64,000 bases of DNA from Pictodentalium vernedei (GCA_031216915.1 CM062294.1:29403128-29467127), one strand, 5' to 3'. Shown: positions 11,758 to 23,465, counted from the first letter of the stretch. A program made the numbers and translations. The notes: generated by a model from the sequence alone, not told the origin.

Positions 11758-13055
11758 TTTTAGCCCCTACGGGAACCGTAAGGGGACTATAGGATTTCAC
11801 TCCATCCGTCTGTCCGTCTGTTTTTTATGTTACCACCTCTCCCTCCAACATGCTTTAAGCTACACCTTTCATATTTGGTACATGGATAAATGGTTCTGAG
11901 GGGATGATGCACACTCAAAATTTTTTTTTCAAAATCCAAGATGGCGGAATGGCGGCCATTTTTGTTGTGTTTTTTAAGCTTTTTTTCTCTATTTTCATGT
12001 TACCACCCCTCCCACAAACATGGTTCAAGCTACACTTTGCATATTTGCCACATGGATAGAGGGTTGGGAGGGGATGATGCACGCTCAAAATTTTTTTTTA
12101 AAAATCCAAGATGGTGGAATGGCGGCCATTTTTGTTGTGTTTTTTAAGCTTTTTTTTTCTCTATTTTCATGTTATCACCCCCCACCAACATGGTTCAAGC
12201 TACTCTTTGCATATTTGGCACATGGATAGAGGGTTGGGAGGGGATGATGCACGTTCAATATTTTTTCTTCAAAATCCAAGATGGAAGCATGGCAGCCATT
12301 TTTGTTGTGCTTTTAAGCTTTTTTCTCATATTTTATGTTACCACCCCTCACTCCAACATGGTTCAAGCTACACTTTTTATATCTGCCACATGGATAGAGG
12401 GTTGTAGTTGGATGTTGCATGTTCAATATTTTTTTTGAAATTCAAGATGGCGCCATGGCAACCATTTCTGTTGTGTTTTTTTAAGCTTTTTTCTCTATTT
12501 TATGTTACCACTGCTCCGTCCAACATGGTTCAAGCTACACTTTTCATATATGGTACATGGATAAAGGGGTTGAGAGGGGATTATGTACGCTCAATATTTT
12601 TTTTCAAAATGTAACATCTGTCTCTGTCCGTCTGTCTGTCTGTCTGTCTGTCTGTTTTTAAGCTTTTTTCTCTATTTTATGTTACCACCTCTCCCTCTAA
12701 CATGCTTTAATCTACACCTTTCATATTTGGTACATGGATAAATGGTTCTGAGGGGATGATGCACAGTCAATATTTATTTTTCAAAATCCAAGATGGCAGA
12801 ATGGTGGCCATTTTTGTTGTGTTTTTTAAGCCTTTTTCTCTATTTTATGTTACCACCCCTCCCTCCAACATGGTTCAAGCTACGCCTTTCATATATGGTA
12901 CATGGATAAAGGGTTGTGAGGGGATTATGCACGCTCAATATTTTTTTTCAAAATCCAAGATGCTTATATACTTTAGTGTCTTCTGTGACTAAAACACCTT
13001 ATGTCACAAAAGCGCCGTAGGGGACTAATACCACCTCGGTGGTCAAACACTTGTT
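11757..13055. repeat. pearl-like element, family B, about 7 tandem units of ~170 bp
   Basis: The head AGCCCCTACGG-AACCGTAAGGGGACT and the end CGCCGTAGGGGACTAATACC are inverted to each other. A CCATCCGTCTGTCCGTCTG block follows the head and (TGTC)n recurs at 12629-12655. Units carry GTTACCACC-CTCC, AACATGGTTCAAGCTACAC, ACATGGATA-AGGGTTG and AATCCAAGATGGC. Overlapping frames are only the repeat read in three registers. Confidence 0.8.
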
Positions 13056-13094
13056 TCTCATGCAGAAATCTGCAAATTAGATGAACTTTGATTT

Positions 13095-15825
13095 TTAGCT
13101 TAACTTGACATAGTCAAGATAAGCTATTGCCATCACTCGTGCGGAAGTCTATCAGTCTGTTAGTCTGTGACTCTGTTCACATTTTCCTTTAGCACAGGCT
13201 ACACCCCGCAGTTTTTGTCTGATCGTCACGAAATTGCATATGCAGGTTTGGGGTCATGTCTAGATGGGAACGTCCCCTTTTGGTCGCGACCGGGCAACCG
13301 GTATGGCTGCCCGAGCCCAAAACCCCAAAACCATTAGCACAGTCTACAGATCGTATTTATGAAGGGATTTCATTGTAACTTGGTAGGATGCCTCTGTATA
13401 ATGCCTAGATGAGAACGTCCCCTTTTGGGCATGATCTATCAACCGTGATGGCTGCCCAAGCCTGAAACCCAAAAACTTTTAGCACAGTCTGCATGTCATG
13501 TTTAATGTGGAGGGATGTCATTGTAACTTGGTAGGATGACTCCTTATGATGTCTAGATGAGAATTTCCCCATTTGGGCATGATCTGCCAACCGTGACAAC
13601 TGCCCGAGCCCAAAACCCGAAAACCTTTAGCACAGTCTACAGGTCATATTTATTGAGGAATTTCATTGTAACTTGGTCGGTTGACATCATACAATGTCTA
13701 GATGAGAAAGTCCCCTTTTGGACGTGATTGGGCGACTGTGACGGCTACAGGGGCCCGAAGCCCGAAAACCTTTAGCACAGTCTACAGGTCATATTTATGA
13801 GGGGATTTCATTGTAACTTGGTAGGATGACTCCAAATAATGTCTAGATGAGAATGCCCAATTTTGATCGCGATCATTCAGCCTTGATGGGTGCCCGAGCC
13901 CAAAAACCTTTAGCATAGGCAAAAGGTTATATTTATAGAAGGATTTCATTGTAACCTGTTAGGTTGACTCCATATAATGCCTAGATGATGAAATCCCCTT
14001 TTGGTCGTGATTGGTCAACTGTGATGGCTACAGGTGCCCGAAGCCCGAAAACCTTGAGCACAGTCTACAGGTCATATTTATGAAGGGATTTCATTATAAC
14101 TTCGCAGGATCACTCCAGATGATGCCCAGATGAGATTGTCCCCTTTGGTTGCGATCATTCAACCATGATGGCTGCCCGAGCCCAAAGCCCGAAAACCTTT
14201 AGCACAGTCTACAGGTCATATTTATTAAGGGATTTCATTGTAACTTGGTAGGTTGACTTCATATAATGTCTAGATGAGAACGTCCCCTTTTGGACACGAT
14301 TGGGCAACTGTGACAGCTTCAGGGGCCCAAAGCCCGAAAACCTTTAGAACAGTCTACAGGTCATAATTATGAAGGGATTTCATTGTAGCTTGGTAGAATG
14401 ACTCCAAATAGTGTCCAGATGAGAACTTCCTCTTTTGGTCACGATCATTCAGCCTTGATGGCTGCCCGAGCCCAAAAACCTTTAGCATGTCTGTAGGTCA
14501 TATTTATGGAAGGATTTCGTTGTAACTTGTTAGGCTGACTCCATATAATGCCTAGATCATGACATACCCTTTTGGTCGTGGTTGGTCAACTGTGATGGCT
14601 ACAGGTGCCTGAAGCCTGAAAATCTTGAGCACAGTCTACAGGTCATATTTATGAAGGGATTTCATTGTAACTTCATAGGATCACTCCAGATTATGTCCAG
14701 ATGAGAATGTCCCCTTTTGGTTGCGATCATTCAACCATGATGGCTGCCCAAGCCTAAAGCCCGAAAACCTTTAGCACAGTCTTCAGATCATATTTATGAA
14801 GGGATTTCATTGTAACTTGGTAGGCTGACTTCATGTAATGTCTAGATAAGAACAGCCCCTTTTGGACACCATTTGGCAACTGCGTTGGCTACAGGGGCCC
14901 AAAGACCAAAAATCTTTAGCACAGTCTACAGGTGATATTTATGAAGGGATTTCATTGTACCTTGGTAGGATGACTCTAAATAATGTCTAGATGAGAACGT
15001 CCCCTTTTGGTCGCGATCATTCAGCCTTGATAGCTGCCCGAACCCAAAACCTTTAGCATAGTCTATTGGTCATATTTATGGAAGGACTTCATTGTAACCC
15101 GTAAGTTTGACTCCATATAATGCCTAGATGATGACATCCCCTTTTGGTCATGATTGGTCAACTGTGACAGCTTCAGGGGCCCGAAGCCCAAAAACCTTGA
15201 GCACTGTCTACAGGTCATATTTATGAAGGGATTTCATTGTAACTTTGTAGGATCACTCCAGATGATGCCCAGATGAGAATGTCCCCTTTTGGTTGTGATC
15301 ATTCAACCATGATGGCTGCCAGAGCCCAAAGCCCAAAAACCTTTAGCACAGTCTACAGGTCATGTTTATTAAGGGATTTCATTGTAAGGTAGGTTGACTT
15401 CATATAATGTCTAGATGAGAACGTTCCCTTTGGACGCAATTGGGATACTGACGGCTACAGGGGCCCCGAAGCCCGAAAACTTTTAGCACAGTCTACAGGC
15501 CATATTTAAGAAGGGATTTTAATGTAACTTGATAGGATGACTCGTTTTGGAATAATTTTACTGTAACTTGGTAACTTTTGTTGATATACGTTAACTGTGA
15601 GGGCCACATACATTCAATGTGAGGTCATATTAACCCACCCCTCAGCTCTTCAATACAGTGTACACCTCATATTATTTTTACCATAAACATAGCATACAGG
15701 GAACAGAAATGAACATATTCCCAATTATCACAATTCTTGTCTTATTTCAAAATCCTTTCATAAACATTGAACATTATCCTTTTCATCAAACACAACACAC
15801 AAGTTAGGCTACAGTGTCACTGGCA
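13095..15825. repeat. pearl-like element, family C, about 15-16 tandem units of ~150 bp
   Basis: The head AGCTTAACTTGACATAGTCA-AGATAAGCTATTGCC is followed by diverged units with CCTTTAGCACAGTCTACAGG, TCATATTTATGAAGGGATTT, CATTGTAACTTGGTAGGATG and GAACGTCCCCTTTTGG. Adjacent units alternate between two variants ('GCTGCCCGAGCCC' and 'GCTACAGGGGCCCGAAGCCC'), so pairs have amplified together. The right end is AGTTAGGCTACAGTGTCACTGGCAC near 15800. Confidence 0.85.
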
Positions 15826-16742
15826 CTTTCATTCTCAGTGCCACTTACACACAGTAAGTACACATGTCAATACAGCTTGGGCTAGGGGCTGTACTTTTGA
15901 ACTGATCTTCATGAAACTTCTTGGGTACCTTTGTTAGCACCTTGGGACAAGAACAAATTCAAGATGGCCACCGGCAGCCATTTTGTACCAAAATTAGTGC
16001 AATCAGTTTTTTGAGCAGAACTTCTGTATGAAAGTTCTGATTTGAATAAATTTTTGTATGAATGTTTAGTAACATGGAATACATCACATATAATACATGT
16101 ACAGGTTTTTTTCTCATGCAGACATTATGCAAATTTGATGGACTTTGATTTATTCAGTGCTACTTATACACAGTAAGTACACATGTCAATACGGCTCGGG
16201 CTAGAGGCTGTATTTATGAACCGATCTTCACGAAACTTCTTGGGTACCTTTGTTATCACCTTGGGATGAGAACGAGCATTTTTGGGTCTGGTGCTAAATT
16301 CAAGATGGCTGCCAGTGGCCATTTTGTACCGAAATTAGGTCCAATCAGTTTTTTGTACACAACTTCCATACGGCTCAGGCAAGAGGCCGTATTTATGAAC
16401 CAATCTTAACGAAACTTCTTGGGTACCTTTGTTATCACCTTGGGACATGAACGAGTGTTTTGGAGTGCCTTTGTTAATCACTGTGCTATGAGAACAAATA
16501 TTTTTGGGTTCAGTCAGACCCACTCTGGGACTCAAAGATTTCTTTTCTAGTTTAGCATCTAACTGTCGCCCACCTTTACAATACTTTACCTATACATTTG
16601 TTAAGGCTATGGTCAGCATTTATGTACAGACCGTTACAATACTTTATATGTACCTTTGTTATCAGGTCATTAACTAGATGTATCATGTGTGTCATTGCTG
16701 TGTCACATAACAAGTTGAGCTAGAGTGTCATTGACACTTTCA
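15826..16742. repeat. pearl-like family A units with right end
   Basis: About three diverged units (GGGCTAGAGGCTGTATTTAT, GAACCGATCTTCACGAAACT, AAGATGGC-GCCAG-GGCC, ATACATCACATATAATACA). The shared right end AACAAGTTGAGCTAGAGTGT-CATTGACAC lies at 16706-16735. Confidence 0.75.
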
Positions 16743-17245
16743 TTTTATGTAAACTTGTGGAGCGAACTACTACAGTTAAAACTAGAAGTCCTGTCATCAA
16801 TTGCGTGCAAACACCTCGCCATTTAGCGCATTTATCTCTGTGGTAATTTGGGTATTTTCAATAGGAAAATTGCGTGCAATTCCTGTGCGAAATTGTGTCA
16901 AGATAAGCGTGCAATTCATGACAGGACTTCTAGTTTTAACTGTACAACAGTTTTAGCTGCATTTTCATGAAACTTCACAAAAATGATCAACATGATGAGG
17001 AGCAGTGTGTGACATAATTTTTTTCCCTATCGGATTCAAGATGGCCGACTGGTGGCCATATTGCGATTTTTTATGTAAACTTGTGGAGCAAACTACTATC
17101 ACAGTTTTAGCCGCATTTTCATGAAACTTCACAAAAATGATAAACATGATGAAGGGAAGTGCGTGACATCATTTTATTCCTGCTGTGTTTCAAGATGGCT
17201 GACTTGCGGGCATATTGGATTTTTTTTCCTTAGAAAAATTGAATG
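16743..17245. repeat. repeat family N, two to three units, interrupted by MITE T2
   Basis: Units begin TATGTAAACTTGTGGAGC-AACTACTA and continue TTCATGAAACTTCACAAAAA and AAGATGGC-GACT. The first unit is split by the MITE at 16773-16942; after removing it and one TA, the sequence reads on as in the uninterrupted unit at 17071. Confidence 0.8.
16773..16942. mobile_element. Tc1/mariner-type MITE 'T', short form (copy T2)
   Basis: Same inverted ends and TA duplications (16771-16772, 16943-16944) as T1. It is only 170 bp because the palindromic core of the long form is absent. The flanks of the core match T4 at 60.0 kb directly. Confidence 0.93.
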
Positions 17246-17254
17246 CCCTTTTCA

Positions 17255-17475
17255 GTCACCCACGCTAGAAGGTATGCCATGGTGGGGGTATAGCGGGTGG
17301 CAGACCGTCTCTAGTTCTTTTAAATCTTGTGTTACAGAGCTGCTTGAGCTCTGTCAAACAAGATATAATAGATTAAATGCCTGTATTGGATGAACTGAGG
17401 CCAAATAGATCAATAAACAACGAAAACTAGGGATAGGCTGGGTAATTTCTCGACAGGTTGCAAGACTTTCAGATT
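17255..17475. mobile_element. internal fragment of MITE 'M2'
   Basis: Contains GAGCTCTGTCAAACAAGATA-TAATAGATTAAATGCC, ATTGGATGAACTGAGGCCAA and AATTTCTCGACAGGTTGCAA as in complete M2 copies. Both ends are lost. Confidence 0.7.
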
Positions 17476-18050
17476 AACTTGATAAAGTCAAGATAAGCTA
17501 CATGTATTGCCATCACGCATGCGGAAGTCTTCGTCTGATCACATTTTCCTTGAGCACAAGCTACACCCCATAGTTCTTGTCCGATCATCCCGAAATTCCT
17601 TATGCAGGTTTGAGGTCATGTCTAGATCAGAACATCCCCTTTTGGTCGCGATGGGTCGAGTGTGATGACTGCCCGAGCCCAAAAACCTTTAGCACAGTCT
17701 GCAGGTGATATTTATGATGGGATTTCAGGGTAACTTGGTAGGATGACTCTGTATAATATCTAGATGAGAACATCCCCTTTTGGTCATGATCTGTCAACTG
17801 TGATGGCTGCCCAAGCCCGAAACCCAAAAACTTTTAGCACAGTCTACAGATCATATTTAATATGCAGGGATTTCATAGTAACTTGGTAGCATGACTCTGT
17901 ATGATGTCTAGATGAGAACTTTCCCCATTTGGTCATGATCTGTCAACCATGACAACTGCCCAAGCCCAAAACCTGAAAACCTTTAGCACAGTCTACAAGT
18001 CATATTTATGAAGGGATTTCATTGTAACTTGGTAGGATGACTCTTTGGGA
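17476..18050. repeat. pearl-like family C, second copy (head plus ~4 units)
   Basis: The head AACTTGATAAAGTCAAGATA-AGCTACATG is followed by units with CCTTTAGCACAGTCTGCAGG and GAACATCCCCTTTTGGTC, as at 13.1-15.8 kb. It ends abruptly at TGACTCTTTGGG. Confidence 0.8.
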
Positions 18051-18419
18051 TTCATACATAATTTGTACCCATTCCCACAAGTTCATACTCAATAAAGATT
18101 ATAAAAATTACAGTCAATTCTTAAATAAATGCTGCCCTTCATGTGCAACATATGATTAAGAACTTGATATGCATTCACAAGATTGCATCATTTTTCAATA
18201 GTTCAACTATCGGTTTGAGTACCTTACATAAGCACCAAACAGAGTGAGTCAATCTGTCAGATGCCACTAAGCATCTTAGTGAATCTGACCCACCATTTGA
18301 CATCTGCACGCATTTTAGCGTTTTAACAACACACACATTTTGCTGAACTGAACTCATCAGAATGCAATTCCCCTTGCTTTGGTGGATTGTCAAGGTCGAA
18401 AATGTGCATCAATATCAAC
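18051..18419. other. unassigned sequence upstream of hAT transposase remnant
   Basis: May be an unrecognisable upstream part of the hAT fossil that follows. A 72-codon minus-strand frame here shows no known motif and is not called. Confidence 0.4.
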
Positions 18420-19466
18420 ATCACCACTCAGTTAAGCTCTCAATGATGTTCTTAGTGCATTGCTGCCTATCCTGAAGCCGACTGCTGAAGCAACATACAT
18501 ACTAAGTGCCGTCAGATAAGTGACCATTTACAGTACATGTAGAGTGTATTATCACTAAATCATCTGCAGAGTGGAGATTCCACCCAAGCAATAATTGCAA
18601 ATTTGTTCAAAGCATAACAAGCACAAGCAAAGTTCTCGCCAATGGACCTCCGGGTTAAACCCGAGGTCTATTGACTGAAAAATTGCTTGTGTTTTTGGTC
18701 CAAACATACAAAATTTGAAAGTGATACTTTGGGTGATAACTCCACTCTGCAGGTGATTTTGTTAAAATCCACTCGCCATGTACTGTAGATGGTCCTCCCC
18801 TGTTTCAAGACCTTAAAAAGTCAACTGAAAACGGAGACACCTAAAGGGGTGAAAACCTTATTGAATGAGTTGCTTGCTCAACTGAACTCTAGATTCGATT
18901 TGAACAAGAACCATTTCCAGACTGAACCCGAAGTCCGCAGTTCAAAGGTGTTGCTACTAAAGAGTTCATAGATGGAGTTCTGTTATATAACAGTCTTGTA
19001 GTGTCAAATGAGAGAAGAAACATTGGAAAATGCCACACCTTCATCTTCCATTGAGGCAGAGATTGCACCACTGCATTGCCAGCCAAGTGAATTCTCTTCA
19101 CTCAACTTGTTTGATGCGATGCTTAACAATGTTTGATCTTTTCATGAGCGCAATCAGTCCAGCGACAAAGCGTCATAGATCTTGGAAAATCTGAGCATTA
19201 AAATGGAGGCATACACAAGAATGCCCCTGCCCATTAAAGATACATGTCCCTTCCCCCTTCAGTTCTGGAAGACCCATGATGTGATGTTCCCACTTTTATC
19301 AAAACGCGATCAGAGATATCCTCGGTATCCAGTCGACAAACTGTTCATCATAATGTGTGAACTCAACCTGTGGAAACATCATTACTGATCACAGACATAG
19401 CATCTCACACCACAATGCCGAAATGCTGATTTGGGCGAGGACCAATAGCAATATCATTCTCTCTTG
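18420..19466 (+). pseudogene. hAT-family (ZBED-like) transposase C-terminal remnant
   Basis: Pieces of a hAT transposase lie in order on the plus strand. DVLSALLPILKPTAEATYIL (18443-18505) matches the region before the catalytic C-terminus. FQDLKKS and KTLLNELLAQLNSRF (18800-18900) follow. FPLQFWKTHDVMFPLLS (near 19250-19305) and ITDHRHSISHHNAEMLIWAR (19381-19440) match the hAT dimerisation domain and tail, ending at TGA 19464-19466. The pieces lie in different frames and a 255-bp MITE sits between the first and second, so it is a dead gene. The zinc-finger end is not visible. Family assignment is from remembered conserved motifs. Confidence 0.75.
18531..18785. mobile_element. Tc1/mariner-type MITE inside the hAT transposase remnant
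   Basis: Inverted ends CAGTACATG...CATGTACTG are flanked by TA on both sides; subterminal ATC-CTGCAGAGTGGA also recurs inverted. The centre carries the AATGGACCTCCGGGTT hairpin also found in MITE family T, although the termini differ. Confidence 0.85.
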
Positions 19467-19499
19467 AAAACATTCCCCATCGACATACCCAGTACAGTA

Positions 19500-19896
19500 C
19501 AGTGGAACCCTTTTAATTGAATAGCCACATGTCGGTGACAATTATTCAATTAACAGGGATTGTGTCATTTTCCTGTAATCTAGAGATAAACTTAGCATTT
19601 ATTCTATTATATCTTGTTTGACAGAGCTCTATGAGCTCTGTCAAACAAGATATAATAGAATAAATGTCTATTGGATGTTCTGAGGCCAACTAGGCTTATA
19701 AACAATGGAAAACTGGGGATAGTCAGTAATTTCTCGACATGTTACAATATTTTTATTCAATTAACAATTTACTCAGTCACCTATATTCAATTAACAGGTC
19801 AAATTTGTACTGGAGGTATGGTAGATGGTTCTCTGTTGGGAAATTATATTCAATTAACAGGGTTATAAGAGATATCCAGTTAAGTGGGCTGCACTG
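19500..19896. mobile_element. Tc1/mariner-type MITE 'M2'
   Basis: Ends CAGTGGAACCC and GGGCTGCACTG are flanked by TA. It carries several dispersed copies of ATTCAATTAACAGG and a perfect hairpin with arms TTATATCTTGTTTGACAGAG (19610-19655). About 397 bp, non-coding. Confidence 0.85.
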
Positions 19897-20187
19897 TATA
19901 TCCTTTTGTTGAATGCTTGGATTAGAACTGTGAGGCTGTTCATGCTTGCCTGATAGTATTTATGGGACTGGGGGGGGGGGGGGGGGGGGGGGGGGTACCC
20001 GCAATATTTTTAATTTAAATTAGGAACAGACTTTTTGTTTTGTTGTCTGTCTTGAATGATTTTACATGATTTATATAAGGTTTTATTAAATTTCTGTTTC
20101 AAATTTTTGACTTGACTGCATTTCATGACTTCATGGCCAAACATACTTATTGGGAACATAAAGTGAAGCTAGCATTAGGTCATATAT
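19897..20187. other. unassigned sequence with poly-G tract
   Basis: A long G run at about 19972-19995; nothing else recognised. Confidence 0.7.
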
Positions 20188-20332
20188 ATCACCATAATAT
20201 ACTAGATATGGCGTATGTATCTATTTCAAGCCCCTCTTTCGATGTTTAACATAGATGTACTTTCAATGGAGAAAAGCCTGAGAAACATCGTGAGGGGACT
20301 TGAAATAGATAAATATGCTATAATATGGCGAT
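20188..20332. repeat. foldback element, ~60-bp imperfect arms
   Basis: ATCACCATAATATA...GTATCTATTTCAAG..CCCTC...CGATGTTT pairs with AAACATCGTGAGGGGACTTG-AAATAGATA...TATAATATGGCGAT. Likely a small MITE; flanks are A/T only, so no duplication can be assigned. Confidence 0.65.
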
Positions 20333-20374
20333 ATTTATTGATATGCAATGCAACTTAAAATTTTCCATCGCATG

Positions 20375-20394
20375 AAGGGGGGGGGGGGGGGGGT
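20375..20394. repeat. poly-G tract
   Basis: Uninterrupted G run after CATGAAG. Confidence 0.9.
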
Positions 20395-20605
20395 TATCGA
20401 TAGTTATTAAACAACAACTTATGCAAGATAAAATGGATTATAAACAATAACATTTTTGCCAAGCCTATTTTTAGATTCTGCAAATTTTAAATTTTGGTAT
20501 TAAAATTTTGTCCACTCGAGCAGCCTGTCTCATCCTATACTAATGCCCACTTATCTTGTTTAAGTTTTCAAGTGGAATTTTCAAGCCCACAATGTTGAGA
20601 GTTAC

Positions 20606-20838
20606 CCCTTTACCCAATGATATCAAAATTTATTATTTTAAATATAATTTTTTACAATTTTTCCAAAAATTTCAACTAAAACCATTACATATAACCCCTC
20701 ATAGGAACGTCTTTGATGAGCTTGTTCCAATAAGGGGTAACATGATATGGTTATATTTAAATGTTTTGAAATATATTTTTTAAAAAGCTGAATTTGCATA
20801 TTGCGTGTGCGGATGTGGTTGATTTGTTAGGTAAAGGG
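20606..20838. mobile_element. piggyBac-like foldback MITE (diverged copy)
   Basis: Ends CCCTTTACCCAATG and TTAGGTAAAGGG; flanks TTAC and TTGA are degraded TTAA. Central inverted arms (ACCCCTCATAGGAACG / GTTCCAATAAGGGGT) are imperfect, so this is an older copy. Confidence 0.8.
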
Positions 20839-20905
20839 TTGACTTTGTTATACAGTTGGACAGTTTCCTATTCGTACATATAAGTAATTGGCTTTTATAT
20901 TTCAG

Positions 20906-20972
20906 CAGTTGATACATGAAATCAAATATGGCTACTAAACAGAAGAAAACTACAACTTCAACTATTCCAAAG
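20906..20972 (+). CDS. CCDC14: CCDC14-like gene, coding exon 1
   Basis: Encodes MKSNMATKQKKTTTSTIPK from ATG 20916; a second in-frame ATG at 20928 has the better context (AAATATGG). TTTTATATTTCAG just before 20906 looks like a splice acceptor, so a 5' untranslated exon probably lies upstream. The donor is AAG|GTAGAG, phase 0, and exon 2 opens in the matching phase. The peptide is basic and low-complexity, so the exon call rests on the phase chain to exons 2-4. The gene name is tentative and comes from exon 3. Confidence 0.55.
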
Positions 20973-20995
20973 GTAGAGTGCATACCATTATATTA

Positions 20996-21425
20996 TAGTG
21001 GAGCCCACTTAATTGGATATCTCTTAATTGTATATCCCTGTTAAATGAATATAATTTTCAAACACAAAACCATTTAGCATACCTTCAGTACAAATTTGAT
21101 CTGTTAATTGCATATGAGTTGTAGAGTAAGCTCCTGTTAATTGTTTATAAATGTTTGTAATATGTCGAAAAAATTACTGTGACACGCACCAAAATCCCCT
21201 TACTTATCAACCTTTTTGGCCTCACTACATCCAATACAGGCATTTATTCTATTATATCTTGTTTGACAGAGCTCTATGAGCTCTGTCAAACAAGATATAA
21301 TAGAATAAATGCTCAGTTTACCTCCAGAACACAGGAAACTGACCAAATCCCTGTTAATTGTATACTCCTGTTAATTGAATAATTTTTACTGGCAAAATGG
21401 ATATTCAATTAAAAGAATTCTACTG
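20996..21425. mobile_element. MITE 'M2' in intron 1
   Basis: Inverted in orientation relative to the 19.5-kb copy; ends TAGTGGAGCCCACTTAATTG and TTCTACTG are flanked by TA. It carries the same TTATATCTTGTTTGACAGAG hairpin (21245-21305). It starts only 23 bp after the exon 1 donor. Confidence 0.85.
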
Positions 21426-22786
21426 TACTTTCAAAGAAACTAAGAAAGTCATCTGGGTGTCGTTCTTGGAGCTGCTATCAGTAATCAATGTAGTCCTGAA
21501 ACAGTTAGCCAAATAACTGGTTTGCAACTGGTTATCGCCGTAACCAGTTGAAAAAGCTGACAACCGGTTATCCGCTCTACCTAGTTTACAGGATAGCATT
21601 GGGACAATAAATAGTATTTGACTGTGAGACGTTAGAATTCTTTTGCCGATGCAAGCATTGTCAAAGCTACCAAAAGTTTGTCGATGTACAATGATGTGTA
21701 CTCGATTTAACATGAAATGGTTAATGGTGTTGGAATGTTGACTGAACAGTTATTTTGGTTGCTTGGGCTGTCAAGTCACGATAAATGTTTGTAACTCTGT
21801 AACAAACTGCCAACAGTCGAGTGCATTGCAGGTTGTTTTCTGCAACATTGTCTTCTACAGACAAATTTGACATTCTTCTCTTTGATGAGGGTGTTTTCAA
21901 AAATCCTTCAACGTGAGTAATGCTGCTTCCAGAATGAATTGACTGTTTGGTACTTTACCAGCTTGTTTCAGAAAAACCTTGTTTTGGTTTTATTGAACTG
22001 TTTAAAAGTATGAACATATCTCATAAAAAAAAACCCTGTTTTAAATTCTAACATTTTCAAATTCGTTTTTCAATGGTCAATGTCGGACAATGACAGGTTC
22101 TTGGTCAATAGGGCGTATAATAATTTCTCATTACACCACTTTCATGATTTGCAGAATATTCCTGCCAGACATTTCATTGCGAGGAATAGGTAAACATGGA
22201 ACAGTTTGTGGTAACAACTTTGTTTCAGGTGTGCAGCATGACGCACATCTCCAATTTTCAAATGGCAAGGCCTGGTTTTATGTCCGGGCAATGCAGGGTG
22301 ACCACTGTCAGGACGTATCATCACTATTATGAGGATCCATTGCAGTCATATAAATTGTTAACCATCATTTGTACATCGGCGATTTCCATTAGCATTCGAT
22401 GCACAAGTAGCCACTTTGCCTCTGATGAAGTTATCCTCATATAACGAAATCGGTCAGGCACACTACACCATCTGTTATGGGATAATTATTCACAGGTCCC
22501 TTCGAACTCTTTCAAGCTGGTTATTATATTGTTCAAATATACCTTGCTTGACAGAGCTCACAGAAACAAGATATATAGTTTGTTAAATTTTCACTGCTAA
22601 AAACATTTGTAGTTAAATTTCTTATTCCATCTATTTTCAGAATTGTTCTGTGAATAAGTAAAAAAACGAAAATCCTTTGTCCCTCATCATAAAATTGGGA
22701 AAAAATTGCCAGAGAAGCAAGAAATTTTTTTTGTAGCCCTAACAGTTCTTTTTTGCTTAACTCCAACACTCTTGCGTGTAATTTTA
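21426..22786. other. intron 1, mostly unassigned
   Basis: No coding signal believed. A decayed hairpin fragment of the M2 type (TTGCTTGACAGAGCTCACAG) sits near 22543-22580. Confidence 0.6.
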
Positions 22787-23194
22787 CAGGGTTCACACAG
22801 CTCTTGAAAAACCCTTGAAAATGAGTTTTTTCTTGAAAAACCCTGGAATTTGAAATTAGCCCTTGAGAAACCCTTGAACTTCCAGACATCTCTTGAAAAA
22901 CCCTTGAATACCAAGCTATTTCCTGGGCATTTTAAATATATGTGTAGTCACCTTTTACTTGTTTGTTGCGCTTGTGTCGCTCAGTTAAAAAAACCCAACG
23001 TTTTACCAAGATTACTGTAACACAGATCACACTTTTGGGTACCAGTACTTCTTGACTTCCAAAGTCAGATCCGTGTCACATGAATCTTAGATTTTTAGAG
23101 AACAAGCTGGATAGTATATGTAGCCCCTGAAAAAAGAAGAAGAAGCCCTTGAAAAACCCTTGAACTTTGTGAGCAAATTTTTGTATGAACCCTG
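22787..23194. mobile_element. non-autonomous DNA element with CCTTGAAAAACCC subterminal repeats
   Basis: Ends CAGGGTTCACACAG and TGTATGAACCCTG are inverted. CTTGAAAAACCCTTGAA-type motifs repeat many times inside both ends. The superfamily is uncertain: TTTTAC/TTTTACC adjoins both ends but does not give a clean 8-bp duplication. A related shorter copy is at 45.6 kb. Confidence 0.7.
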
Positions 23195-23391
23195 TTTTAC
23201 CAAAATATAGTATGAAATATGAGTATGAAGTAAATTGAGCCAAAATTATGATCAACCCAAATTACAGTATCAGTTCCCAAATGTTCATTTTATGCTTGTT
23301 ATAGTCGATTAATCTGGTAAGGAATATTGAATTCATTAGACTGTCTTATTAAAGCTTTAAATCTTTTTCTTTCACTTACTTTCACATTTAG

Positions 23392-23465
23392 GTTACTAAA
23401 CCCAAGCTACAGTTAGCACCACAGAGACCGGTAATTAGTTTCAAGAAACCTGCTCAGAATAAAAA
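23392..23465 (+). CDS. CCDC14: CCDC14-like gene, coding exon 2
   Basis: The acceptor is TTCACATTTAG and the donor A|GTAAG. It reads VTKPKLQLAPQRPVISFKKP and then AQNK in the phase left by exon 1, leaving phase 2 for exon 3. At 74 bp it is too short to stand alone; its support is the matching phases, the clean splice sites and the continuing Lys/Pro/Gln-rich N-terminus. Intron 1 is 2.4 kb. Confidence 0.6.

Noticed and set aside
11941-12992. Series of overlapping 70-100-codon frames
   Set aside because: They are one ~170-bp repeat unit translated repeatedly in different registers.
18175-18393. 72-codon minus-strand frame
   Set aside because: No recognisable motif, and it sits upstream of a plus-strand hAT fossil; not supported.
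22687-22914. Minus-strand frame with repeated FKGFSR motifs
   Set aside because: Produced by the CCTTGAAAAACCC subterminal repeats of a DNA element.
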